Of a stretch of DNA of 64,000 nucleotides, positions 43,844 to 52,048 are shown in pieces. Location of the stretch: NCBI RefSeq assembly GCF_003990915.1, contig NZ_BHXQ01000004.1, positions 1 to 64,000 of the forward strand, given 5' to 3'. Source of the stretch: Chryseotalea sanaruensis. Lineage in GTDB: Bacteria > Bacteroidota > Bacteroidia > Cytophagales > Cyclobacteriaceae. The number at the start of each line of letters is the position of its first letter. Within the stretch, counting starts at the first letter, position 1. Position numbers and translations under genes: made by a program. A model generated the notes under the pieces. That model was not told the origin of the DNA, did no database searches, and saw nothing but the letters and a program-made list of their open reading frames with translations.

Positions 43844-45187
43844 ATGAAAAATACTAAAACATATTTTATCCTTACAATTACAGTTCTACTCTCACTTTTT
43901 TCTTGTGAGATTGAAGAGACTGTTGATCCTAATCAACCAAGTGCGGATGGCGTACTTAAAAATGCAACCATTGGTCAGCTAAATGAACTTGTAACAGGAA
44001 TATTGGCTTCTACGAGTTCTGGTCTTGGTGTTTACTATGAAGTAGCAGGTGTAGTAGGAAGGGATGTATATCGATTTGACACCGCTGATCCCCGTTATGT
44101 TGGTGATTTGATGGGCACTGGTAATCTGGATAATAGCGCTTTTTATACAAATACCAGCTATGCACAACGTTATGCAACCATCAAGACAGCTAATATCTTA
44201 ATTGAAGCATGCCAAAACACGCCTGTGCTAACTGCTGAACAAGTAGAAGGCTATTTGGGATTTGCTAATACGCTAAAAGCTTTTGAATTGCTAAACGTTC
44301 TTAACCAGCAATATGACAATGGTATCAGAATTGAAGTGGCAGACCCACTAAATCTGGGACCATTTACAGCAAATGCAGCGGAGGCACTTGCTCAAATCGC
44401 AACAATTTTTTCTGAAGCCGCAGTTCATAATGCTGCTGCAGGAAACTCATTTGCATTTGATCTAACATCTGGTTTTGAAACAGAAGCCGATGCAGATAGC
44501 TTTACTATACCTGCTAATTTTGGAAAATTCATCAAAGCACTTCAGGCACGTGTAGAACTTTACAGAGGGAATTTTGCTCAAGCATTAACTTTCGTAAATC
44601 AATCATTTATCGATGAATCCGGCAATTTTAACCTTGGAGTCTATAGGGTATTTGCTAATGCTTCTGGAGATAGAGTAAATCCTTTATTCTTTCCACAAAA
44701 CACAAATGGTACAACACGTTTAGCACATCCTACATGGTTAACTGATGCTATTCCTGGTGACTTGCGATTAAGCAAAGCCACTATCAGAAACGAAGTAGCT
44801 GAAACTGCTGATTTAGTTGCAACACACGATGCTTTTCGGTACACTTCAAACACTAGTCCAATTGCGATTATTAGAAATGAAGAGTTATTACTGATTAAAG
44901 CTGAAGCACTAATCCAAACAAATCAATTTGCCGATGCTAAAACTATCATAGATCTGATTCGTGTTGATGTTGGAGGGATTGGTGTATATACAGGTCCCCT
45001 GGCTTCTCCAGAAATGATTGATGAATTACTTTTTCAAAGAAGATATTCTCTTTGGGATGAAGGACATCGTTGGATTGATATGAGACGGTATAATAGATTG
45101 GATGAACTTACCATTGACAGGCCAGGTGATTCGGTCATTCCTCAGTTACCGAGACCATTTAATGAAATTGGTGTTCAAGGCGGTTAG
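43844..45187 (+). CDS. SusD/RagB-family outer-membrane lipoprotein
   Basis: From ATG 43844 the 447-aa protein has a lipoprotein signal (MKNTKTYFILTITVLLSLFSC, followed by EIEE) and the SusD layout: helical TPR-like N-terminal half (PNQPSADGVLKNATIGQLNELVTGILA), KTANILIEACQNTPVL, LKAFELLNVLNQQY, and the C-terminal RNEELLLIKAEALIQTNQFADAKTIIDLI and LLFQRRYSLWDEGHRWIDMRRY. SusD binds the substrate on the cell surface and caps the SusC barrel. It starts 19 bp after the SusC stop. Substrate unknown. Confidence 0.93.
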   Translation: MKNTKTYFILTITVLLSLFSCEIEETVDPNQPSADGVLKNATIGQLNELVTGILASTSSGLGVYYEVAGVVGRDVYRFDTADPRYVGDLMGTGNLDNSAFYTNTSYAQRYATIKTANILIEACQNTPVLTAEQVEGYLGFANTLKAFELLNVLNQQYDNGIRIEVADPLNLGPFTANAAEALAQIATIFSEAAVHNAAAGNSFAFDLTSGFETEADADSFTIPANFGKFIKALQARVELYRGNFAQALTFVNQSFIDESGNFNLGVYRVFANASGDRVNPLFFPQNTNGTTRLAHPTWLTDAIPGDLRLSKATIRNEVAETADLVATHDAFRYTSNTSPIAIIRNEELLLIKAEALIQTNQFADAKTIIDLIRVDVGGIGVYTGPLASPEMIDELLFQRRYSLWDEGHRWIDMRRYNRLDELTIDRPGDSVIPQLPRPFNEIGVQGG

Positions 45188-45206
45188 ACCTTAGCTTAAT
45201 TATAAC

Positions 45207-45240
45207 AAAAGGGAAGGCTTTAAATAGGCCTTCCTTTTTT
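45207..45240 (+). terminator. Terminator after the SusC/SusD pair
   Basis: GGAAGGC (45212-45218) and GCCTTCC (45228-45234) form a stem inside a slightly longer imperfect one, preceded by AAAA and followed by TTTTTT. It starts about 20 bp after the SusD stop. Confidence 0.85.
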
Positions 45241-45287
45241 ATTGTAATTCTACCTATTAACTCCCCCTGTTCTTCCTATCTTGCATA

Positions 45288-46310
45288 ATGTTTTCTCTTT
45301 TGAAAGATAAATTAAATATTATAGGAAGAACTTCATTGAGTAGAACCTTAAATGCACTAAGTGGATTTGTCAGCTATCAAGTTTCAAAAAAAAGTAAATA
45401 TATTAAGCGCCCTGGTCTTCCCATCTCCATTTCCATTGAACCTACTACAAGTTGTAACTTAAGATGTCCCGAATGCCCAAGTGGTCTGCGCTCGTTCACC
45501 AGACCAACCGGTATGTTGCAGCAGGATTTATTTAAAAATGTAATCGATCAACTTGCGCCCACACTCAGCTATCTTACTTTTTATTTTCAGGGAGAACCTT
45601 ATTTGCATCCGCAATTTCTGCCAATGGTTAAGTATGCTTCTGATAAAGGAATATATACGGCCACTTCTACTAATGCGCACTATTTAAAAGATGAAGCAGC
45701 ACAACAAACTGTGGAGTCAGGATTAGACAGACTCATCATTTCTATTGACGGCACCTCACAAGATACTTATCAATCGTACAGAGTGGGCGGTGACTTAAGC
45801 AAAGTAATCGAAGGCACTAAAAATATTATTGCTTGGAAGCGAAAATTAAAATCTAAAACACCTCATGTTATTTTTCAATTTTTGGTGGTGAAACCTAACG
45901 AACATCAAATACCTGAGGTGTATAAACTAGCAAAGGAATTAGGTGTTGACGAAGTAAAACTTAAAACAGCTCAGATCTACGATTATGAAAATGGTTCGGA
46001 GTTAATACCCACACAAGATAAATACTCACGTTATAAATTGAATGCTTCCGGAAAATACAGTATTAAAAATAGTCTGGAGAATAACTGCTGGAAGATGTGG
46101 CAGAGTTGTGTAATTACCTGGGACGGAAAAGTATTGCCTTGCTGTTTTGATAAAGATGCTCAATATGTAATGGGTGATCTTACCAAGAATTCATTCGAGG
46201 AGATTTGGTTTGGTGAAAAGTATCAGCAATTTAGAAACACACTTTTTAAGTCTCGTAGCGAAATTGAAATGTGCAAGAATTGCACTGAAGGCACCAAAGT
46301 ATGGGCATAA
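45288..46310 (+). CDS. Radical SAM/SPASM protein
   Basis: A 340-aa protein with the radical SAM cluster CNLRCPEC (after SIEPTTS) at about residues 56-63, FYFQGEPYLHPQF and LIISIDGTSQDTYQSYR, and a C-terminal SPASM-like region: CVITWDGKVLPCCFDKDAQYVMGDL, ending EMCKNCTEG, which holds extra cysteines for auxiliary clusters. Such enzymes modify peptides or small molecules by radical chemistry. No precursor peptide or partner gene is adjacent, so the substrate is unknown. It stands alone after the SusC/D terminator. Confidence 0.88.
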   Translation: MFSLLKDKLNIIGRTSLSRTLNALSGFVSYQVSKKSKYIKRPGLPISISIEPTTSCNLRCPECPSGLRSFTRPTGMLQQDLFKNVIDQLAPTLSYLTFYFQGEPYLHPQFLPMVKYASDKGIYTATSTNAHYLKDEAAQQTVESGLDRLIISIDGTSQDTYQSYRVGGDLSKVIEGTKNIIAWKRKLKSKTPHVIFQFLVVKPNEHQIPEVYKLAKELGVDEVKLKTAQIYDYENGSELIPTQDKYSRYKLNASGKYSIKNSLENNCWKMWQSCVITWDGKVLPCCFDKDAQYVMGDLTKNSFEEIWFGEKYQQFRNTLFKSRSEIEMCKNCTEGTKVWA

Positions 46311-46368
46311 GTAATCTAATCAATTTAGAAGACTCATTTCTTAATTAACAAAGTTTAACAAAAATCAC

Positions 46369-46518
46369 TCACGCTAAATACCTCATAAGCCGATCAACAA
46401 TTGTTTTGTCTAGGTCTGCATCGTAATTTGTATTCATAATATCAGTAGGATTTTTGATGAGATGATCTTCAAAATAAATCTTACCTGAGATCAACTCCTT
46501 CTTATCTTCTTTCAATTG
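46369..46518 (-). pseudogene. Possible coding remnant, minus strand
   Basis: An open stretch of 49 codons without a proper start reads as plausible protein, with KEDKKELISGKIYFEDHLI, NPTDIMNTNYDADL and VDRLMRYLA before the stop. An in-frame TAG lies just upstream and the first ATG is midway through. It may be the decayed end of a gene, or chance; I do not recognise the family. Confidence 0.2.
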
Positions 46519-46533
46519 CTAAACAGTCATAAT

Positions 46534-46983
46534 ATGAAAATGAAAATGCTATTGATCGCACTTATATCATTGTCAGCTTGCCAAAAACCAAGTCAGCAGG
46601 CAGATAAGATTGTTTCAGAGGATGATGTCAAAACTTTAAAAGACCTGAAGCAGGTGGAATGGCCTAAAGCTTATGCTCAACACGACACAATTCTTTTAAA
46701 TAGAATTTTAGCGGACGATTTTCTTTTAATTGATGCTGATGGAAACTGGTTTACAAAACAGGATGAATTGGATTGGATTAAAACCAACGCAACACAAAAT
46801 GATTCTTTCTATTACGAAATAAAGAGACTCGATATTCTGGCCAACGGCACAGCTATTGTTTGTGACACCGGACATATATGGAAGGATTCTGTTTTATCTA
46901 CTTATCAGTCTAGCAACATTTTGATTAAACAAGATTCCATTTGGAAGGCTGTACAATCGCATGTTTCAGGAGTAAAAGGTTAA
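46534..46983 (+). CDS. SnoaL/DUF4440-like lipoprotein
   Basis: The 149-aa protein has a short lipoprotein signal (MKMKMLLIALISLSAC then QKP) and an NTF2/SnoaL-like fold: DLKQVEWPKAYAQHDTILLNRILADDFLLIDADGNW, FTKQDELDWIKTNA, the strand VCDTGHIW and the end SNILIKQDSIWKAVQSHVSG. This is the DUF4440 pattern, often a binding fold or inactive enzyme. Function unknown. The neighbouring OmpA gene points the other way. Confidence 0.72.
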   Translation: MKMKMLLIALISLSACQKPSQQADKIVSEDDVKTLKDLKQVEWPKAYAQHDTILLNRILADDFLLIDADGNWFTKQDELDWIKTNATQNDSFYYEIKRLDILANGTAIVCDTGHIWKDSVLSTYQSSNILIKQDSIWKAVQSHVSGVKG

Positions 46984-47013
46984 TCAGTGCCGCTATAGCA
47001 GCGCTGATTAATC

Positions 47014-49002
47014 TTAAGAACCTTGTATTACTTCAATTTCAGTTCTTCTGTTTATTTCACGACCTTCCATTTCATCATCGTTAGAAACTAGTGGTCTTTC
47101 CTCACCAAAACCAACTGCAGTAAGTCTTTCCTGATCAATGCCATTACTTACCAGATAAGTAACAACAGCCTGTGCTCTTTTTAACGAAAGTTGTTTATTC
47201 AGTGCATCATCACCGGCACTATCGGTATGGCCGTTCACCTGTAAACGCAAGTTTGGATTTTTAGTGAGTAAAGTTAAAATGCGTTCCATCTCTCCAATAG
47301 ATTCTTTTTTCAAATCAGCTTTACCACTATCGAAGAATACATTTTTCAAAACTACTTTGGAGCCAGTTTCTGCTTTGGCCATTAAAATGTGTGTGTCAAT
47401 TTCCTGATACTCCGAAAAAGTGGGCACTTCAAAATTCATAGAGTTAAATAGATATCCATCTACAGAAGTATTTATACCATAATTACCACCATGAGGAATA
47501 TCAATAGAAAATTGTCCGGTTGCCGGATTTGAGTATACGCGCGAAATAATTGTATTTGTTGCGTTATCTATAAGTACTACTTGTGCTTTTAAAGGAATGG
47601 AAGATTGCGCATCGATAACCGTTCCTTTCAAAGCAGTGGCAATACCCAGGTCTTTCTGTAAACTAATCAGCGGATCAACGAATTCATCGGACGCTGGTTG
47701 TTGAGTTGTCTCAACTTCTTCAGGTTCTGGTTCAGTCTCAACCTGTACTACGGGCTCCGGTTCAAGGAAAGTAACCATGCATAAATCAGTTCGCCCACTT
47801 CCTTCTTGTCGCACGGAAGCATAGTAACCTCTTTTCTTATCTTCCGTCAGGTGAAAGAAATTTTCATATTCAGCGGTGTTAACCGGGTAACCAAGATTTT
47901 CCGGTTTTTGCCATTTCCCGTTTATACTGCTGGATTTAAATATGTCGTAGCTTCCTAAACCCGGATGTGTATCAGAGCCAAAGTAGATAGTACTATCATT
48001 ATGTAAAAATGGCGCATCTTCGTTACCAGGTGTATTTATTTCGGGGCCTAAGTTTATAGCATTGGTCCACTCACCATGTTTATCTTTTTCCACCATGTAA
48101 ATGTCAAGCCCACCATAGCCATCAGGACGATCACTGGCAAAGTAAAATTTATTTCCATCAGGTGTAAAGCATCCCGATGTTTCGTTACTCATAGGACCGT
48201 TAATGATATTTCCCATACTCACAGGCTTCGACCAATTAACGCCATCATAATCGGATCGGTATAAATCGCCATTACCCTCACCATAATAAACTATTAACGT
48301 TTTGCCATCGCGTGTAAGTGAGGCGGCAGCATCATGAAATTGATTATTAATATTGCTGCTGATTTTTTGAGGCACAGTCCATACTCCATCTTTTAATTCA
48401 GAAATGAAAATCTCCTCAAATAAGGTTTTAGTACGTCTGTCAAAAAAACTGGAGTCACGAGCAGAAGTAAATATAAGTTTGTCTTCGCTGGCATTGAGTA
48501 GCGGTCCATAATCATCATAAGGAGAATTTACCGGCCAGTCCATTACTTTCACAATGGCTGACACTGCTGTATTCATGAGAGAGTCCGCACGTTTACACTC
48601 TTCTATTTTATGATCGCAGATAGGCCCCATTCGCTTATTGCGCTCTTTATAAAGTTCAAAATGTTTTTGTGCTTTTTTAAAATGAAAGTTCAGCTGATTA
48701 GACATGCCCAGATAATAGTGAATATCAGGGTCAACTTGTTGATCTAGTTTATAAGCCCTTTCAAGGTGTTGGAGTGACTGAAATTTTGGCGAGCTGGATA
48801 AAAAAGTAAGGCCAATTTTTAACTGAATTTTGGCATCATTAGGGTCTATTTTTTCGGCCGCTTCAAATGCAGCACGCGCCTTTACAAACTCCTGACGTGA
48901 ATATAATTTATCCCCCTGATCAACCAATTTTTTGGTTGCCTGGCCAAATAACAGGGATGTAGAGCAGCAAAGGGCTACTATAAGTACTTTGCAATATTTC
49001 AT
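47014..49002 (-). CDS. PorE-like OmpA protein (TPR, beta-propeller, CarboxypepD_reg-like, OmpA)
   Basis: A 662-aa secreted protein (signal MKYCKVLIVALCCSTSLLFG). In order: TPR-like repeats (about 25-120), a PD40-type beta-propeller (about 160-400; LIFTSARDSSFFDRR, GCFTPDGNKFYFASDRPDGYGGLDIYM), a carboxypeptidase-regulatory-like domain (about 455-530; LKGTVIDAQSSIPLKAQV), and an OmpA peptidoglycan-binding domain (about 545-655; LQVNGHTDSAGDDALNKQLSLKRAQAVVTYL). This order matches the type IX secretion protein PorE, but Bacteroidota have several such proteins, so the T9SS link is uncertain. No lipobox cysteine is seen after the signal. Confidence 0.85.
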   Translation of the reverse strand: MKYCKVLIVALCCSTSLLFGQATKKLVDQGDKLYSRQEFVKARAAFEAAEKIDPNDAKIQLKIGLTFLSSSPKFQSLQHLERAYKLDQQVDPDIHYYLGMSNQLNFHFKKAQKHFELYKERNKRMGPICDHKIEECKRADSLMNTAVSAIVKVMDWPVNSPYDDYGPLLNASEDKLIFTSARDSSFFDRRTKTLFEEIFISELKDGVWTVPQKISSNINNQFHDAAASLTRDGKTLIVYYGEGNGDLYRSDYDGVNWSKPVSMGNIINGPMSNETSGCFTPDGNKFYFASDRPDGYGGLDIYMVEKDKHGEWTNAINLGPEINTPGNEDAPFLHNDSTIYFGSDTHPGLGSYDIFKSSSINGKWQKPENLGYPVNTAEYENFFHLTEDKKRGYYASVRQEGSGRTDLCMVTFLEPEPVVQVETEPEPEEVETTQQPASDEFVDPLISLQKDLGIATALKGTVIDAQSSIPLKAQVVLIDNATNTIISRVYSNPATGQFSIDIPHGGNYGINTSVDGYLFNSMNFEVPTFSEYQEIDTHILMAKAETGSKVVLKNVFFDSGKADLKKESIGEMERILTLLTKNPNLRLQVNGHTDSAGDDALNKQLSLKRAQAVVTYLVSNGIDQERLTAVGFGEERPLVSNDDEMEGREINRRTEIEVIQGS

Positions 49003-49173
49003 AGAGGTTAGGTCACCGTAAATCTATTAAAAATCAGCTGACTGATAATAAACATACTCGAGTTTAATAAGTTTTGGGTGTAAAAATAGGGCCAGAAACT
49101 CGATAATTGCTCGCTTGCCTGTATTGAATACGCGGTGTGGCTAAAATTTGCTCCTTCAGTTTATGGTCACCTG

Positions 49174-50496
49174 CTACAGTATCAAAGTAGCCTGTGTACC
49201 GACCCCGGTGTTCGAATGCACAAAAAGCTCGCCTCCATGTAACAACACTACTTGCCGTGAGAGCGAAAGACCGATACCGGAACCATTTATTTTAGTGGTA
49301 AAAAAGGGCACAAAGATTTTATCCAGGTGGACTGCATCAATTCCTTTGCCGTTATCTTCTATGCTAATGGTTATTCGCTCATTTGTTTTATGCAGTGCAA
49401 TTGTAATTTTTCCATTATCAACACCTTCTAGGGCATCCATTGCATTTCTAAAGATATTCATAATTACCTGCTGCATAAGCGAGGCATCTAATAAGGCTAA
49501 TGCTGGCCTGAGATCTTGCACCAGGTGAATATTAAGCTTCTTGAATTCAGGTTCGAGGAGGTGTATAATCTGAATAAGAAATTCGTAGACATTTACTTGT
49601 TGAAATTTCGGTGAAGGAATTTGGGTGAGCTCGCGATAGCGCTTAGTAAAATTTAAGAGGCCTTCACTCCTAATATTGATGGCTTCTAGCCCGCTGTTTA
49701 AAGTTTTCCAGTCTTCCTTTGTATCATCCGAGTTGCGTTGCGTAATAGTGTGCAGCGAGTTACTCAGCGATAAGATGGGCGAAATGGAATTCATGATTTC
49801 GTGTGTGAGGACTTTAATGAGTCGTTGCCAGGCCTCCATTTCGGTTGTACTTAATTCATTAGAAATATTCTGTGCTGAGATGAGTGTGTGAGATTGATCA
49901 TCTAACTTAAATACTGTAGCGTATAGGGATAAGGTTATTATTTGCTGAGTACTTTGCAATTTAAGAAGTTTCTTTTCTCCGGCTTTCAGATTTAGTATTG
50001 CCTCTGATAAGATCTTATTTTTAATCTCCAACTGTTTAATTGAACTAATACTGTTTAAGCCTGCAAACTTCAGAAAAGCTTGGTTGGCCATCGTAACATT
50101 TCCTTTTTCATCGTAACTGATAATGCCAAAGGAGATGTGTTCTATAATCGATTCAACAAATCGCTGCTTAATTTCTTTTTCACTGTTGATTTTGCTGAAG
50201 AGGGTATTTAATCTGTTTAGCGATGCGTACAAGCTCCGGAAAGTACTGTCCGCTTTTTCTTCTGTAAAATGAATACTGAAATCCCTTTCCTCAATACTCT
50301 GAAAAAGTGTAGTAATATTTTTGGTGAAACGTGAAATGAAATTGATAAGCTCAATAACCTGAATGACTACGATAATACCTGCATAAAATGCGCGAAGGTA
50401 TAACTGATCTATAATACAATAACTGAATACGCATAAACTCAGGGTGAGTAAGATTATGCGCAGTACTATTTTAAAATAGAAATTTTTAGATAGCAT
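49174..50496 (-). CDS. NtrY-like sensor histidine kinase
   Basis: From ATG 50496 the 440-aa protein has two membrane helices (about 9-29 and 36-56), a HAMP-like stretch (ITTLFQSIEERDFSIHF), a PAS-like domain (about 110-220), HisKA with H232 (KVLTHEIMNSISPILSL), and an ATPase domain with NAMDALEG, IEDNGKGID, GSGIGLSLSRQ and VGTQATLIL. Its start overlaps the end of the sigma54 regulator gene by 11 bp, so they are cotranslated and it is the cognate kinase. The two genes are divergent from a MacB-like permease gene. Confidence 0.92.
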   Translation of the reverse strand: MLSKNFYFKIVLRIILLTLSLCVFSYCIIDQLYLRAFYAGIIVVIQVIELINFISRFTKNITTLFQSIEERDFSIHFTEEKADSTFRSLYASLNRLNTLFSKINSEKEIKQRFVESIIEHISFGIISYDEKGNVTMANQAFLKFAGLNSISSIKQLEIKNKILSEAILNLKAGEKKLLKLQSTQQIITLSLYATVFKLDDQSHTLISAQNISNELSTTEMEAWQRLIKVLTHEIMNSISPILSLSNSLHTITQRNSDDTKEDWKTLNSGLEAINIRSEGLLNFTKRYRELTQIPSPKFQQVNVYEFLIQIIHLLEPEFKKLNIHLVQDLRPALALLDASLMQQVIMNIFRNAMDALEGVDNGKITIALHKTNERITISIEDNGKGIDAVHLDKIFVPFFTTKINGSGIGLSLSRQVVLLHGGELFVHSNTGVGTQATLIL

Positions 50497-51853
50497 AGCG
50501 TTCCATTCTTCTATACATAGCACCACGCGACAACCCCAGCTCTTGTGCGGCATGACTGATGTTGCCTTTGTGTTTAGCGATGGCTTTTCGTATGGCCCAG
50601 GCCTCTAGTTTTTCGAGGTTGAGGTGATCGAAAATTAATTCGCCAGATTGCAGGTGTCGCGAAATACCAAAATCTTCTAAACTAAGCGCCTGATTTTCGC
50701 TGAGAATAACAGCCCGCTCTACTGCATGTTGCAGTTCTCTTACATTACCCGGCCAACGGTATTTCTGTAAGGCTGTCATTACTTCTTCAGGTATGTAGCG
50801 ATCCTCCTTTTGATAATGCTGCGCATTTTTATTTAAAAAATGCATTACTAATAAGGGGATATCTTCCTGCCTTTCTGCCAGTGGAGGAATGCCAATTTCT
50901 ACTGTATTTATTCTGTAATAAAGATCTTCTCTGAATTTGCCTTCTTTTACCAACCCCTGCAAATTACTATTGGTGGCGCAAACAATGCGAACATCCACAG
51001 CTATGGGTTGGTTGGTGCCCAGGCGGGTGATTATTTTATGTTGTAAAACACTTAGTAATTTAGCCTGCAACGATAAGGGTAAATTACCAATCTCATCCAA
51101 AAAGAGCGTGCCACCATGTGCAGCTTCAATTCTTCCGATGCGATCTTCTTTGGCATCAGTAAAGGCACCTTTTTTATGTCCGAATAATTCGCTTTCAAAA
51201 ATACTCTCGCTTAAGGAACCAACATCAACACTGATGAACACATGGCTATTCCGTTTTGAGCATCTGTGAATTTCGCGCGCAATTACTTCTTTGCCTGTAC
51301 CATTGTCACCAGAAATCAGTACACTCGTATCGGTAGGTGCAATTTTTTCTATTTTATTTTTAATTTGTTCAATTGCTGATGATGAACCAATAAGCGATTG
51401 CTGCTGAGTGCTTGTAGTAAGTATTTTCTGTTGCGCAGTAAGCACCTTTACTTTCTGCTTCTCTTCATATAAAATAATGGCGTTTTTAATTGTAGCCAGC
51501 AACTTTTCATTTTCCCAAGGCTTTGTTATAAAATCGTGCGCACCTCTTTTCATCGCCTCAACAGCCAACGAAATATCCCCATAGGCAGTGAGTGGTATTA
51601 CAGGTAAATCTTTATTGAATTCAAGGATGCGCCCCAACCAGAAAAGGCCTTGCGTACTACTAGTGTCTCCCGCACGGAAATTCATGTCAAGCATAACCGC
51701 ATGAACATTTTCCTTTTCAAGTAACGCCATAATGCGTTCGGGATTTGAAGTGCTGACTACTTCAATTTTATGCTGCTCTAACAGCACTTTTAGCGAGAGT
51801 AATACAAACTCATCGTCATCGGCAAGCAATACTTTACCAGGGCTCTTGACCAT
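50486..51853 (-). CDS. NtrC-family sigma54-dependent response regulator
   Basis: The 455-aa protein has a receiver (D56 in MLDMNF; lysine K111 in ITKPW), an AAA+ sigma54 activation domain (about 153-385; Walker A GDNGTGKE, GTLFLDEIGNLPLSLQ), and a Fis-type C-terminal HTH (HAAQELGLSRGAMYRRM). The sigma54-contact loop reads GAFTDA (229-234) rather than the classical GAFTGA. Its partner kinase follows with an 11-bp overlap, and a dyad in the upstream intergenic space may be its operator. Confidence 0.92.
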   Translation of the reverse strand: MVKSPGKVLLADDDEFVLLSLKVLLEQHKIEVVSTSNPERIMALLEKENVHAVMLDMNFRAGDTSSTQGLFWLGRILEFNKDLPVIPLTAYGDISLAVEAMKRGAHDFITKPWENEKLLATIKNAIILYEEKQKVKVLTAQQKILTTSTQQQSLIGSSSAIEQIKNKIEKIAPTDTSVLISGDNGTGKEVIAREIHRCSKRNSHVFISVDVGSLSESIFESELFGHKKGAFTDAKEDRIGRIEAAHGGTLFLDEIGNLPLSLQAKLLSVLQHKIITRLGTNQPIAVDVRIVCATNSNLQGLVKEGKFREDLYYRINTVEIGIPPLAERQEDIPLLVMHFLNKNAQHYQKEDRYIPEEVMTALQKYRWPGNVRELQHAVERAVILSENQALSLEDFGISRHLQSGELIFDHLNLEKLEAWAIRKAIAKHKGNISHAAQELGLSRGAMYRRMERYAI

Positions 51854-51909
51854 GATTATTTTTTATTTGTAGATAAACCTACGAAGTCCTTTTGAAATAA
51901 GATGAAGAA

Positions 51910-51951
51910 ACTGCCCATTTATGGACAGTATTTTTTCTACGCATGGGCAGT
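51910..51951. promoter_or_regulatory. Candidate operator dyad between the NtrC-like gene and the MacB-like gene
   Basis: ACTGCCCAT (51910-51918) and ATGGACAGT (51921-51929) form a dyad with one mismatch over a 2-nt centre; a further ATGGGCAGT half site (51943-51951), the exact complement of the first half, lies 13 nt on. The spacing and the position in the divergent gap suit binding of an NtrC-type activator, but a convincing sigma54 promoter (GG-N10-GC) was not found; TGGCATTGCTTTTTGA at 52010-52025 is off by one position. Confidence 0.45.
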
Positions 51952-52048
51952 TCGTTGTATTTTTAAGGTAGAAGCTGCGAAATGAGTATGAAAATGAAAC
52001 TTCAGCTTCTGGCATTGCTTTTTGATAGATGAGCCCAAACCAGATCAT

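Noticed and set aside
52007..52027. Sigma54 promoter for the MacB-like gene
   Set aside because: TGGCAT is present but the expected GC pair ten bases on is shifted by one; too weak to list as a feature.
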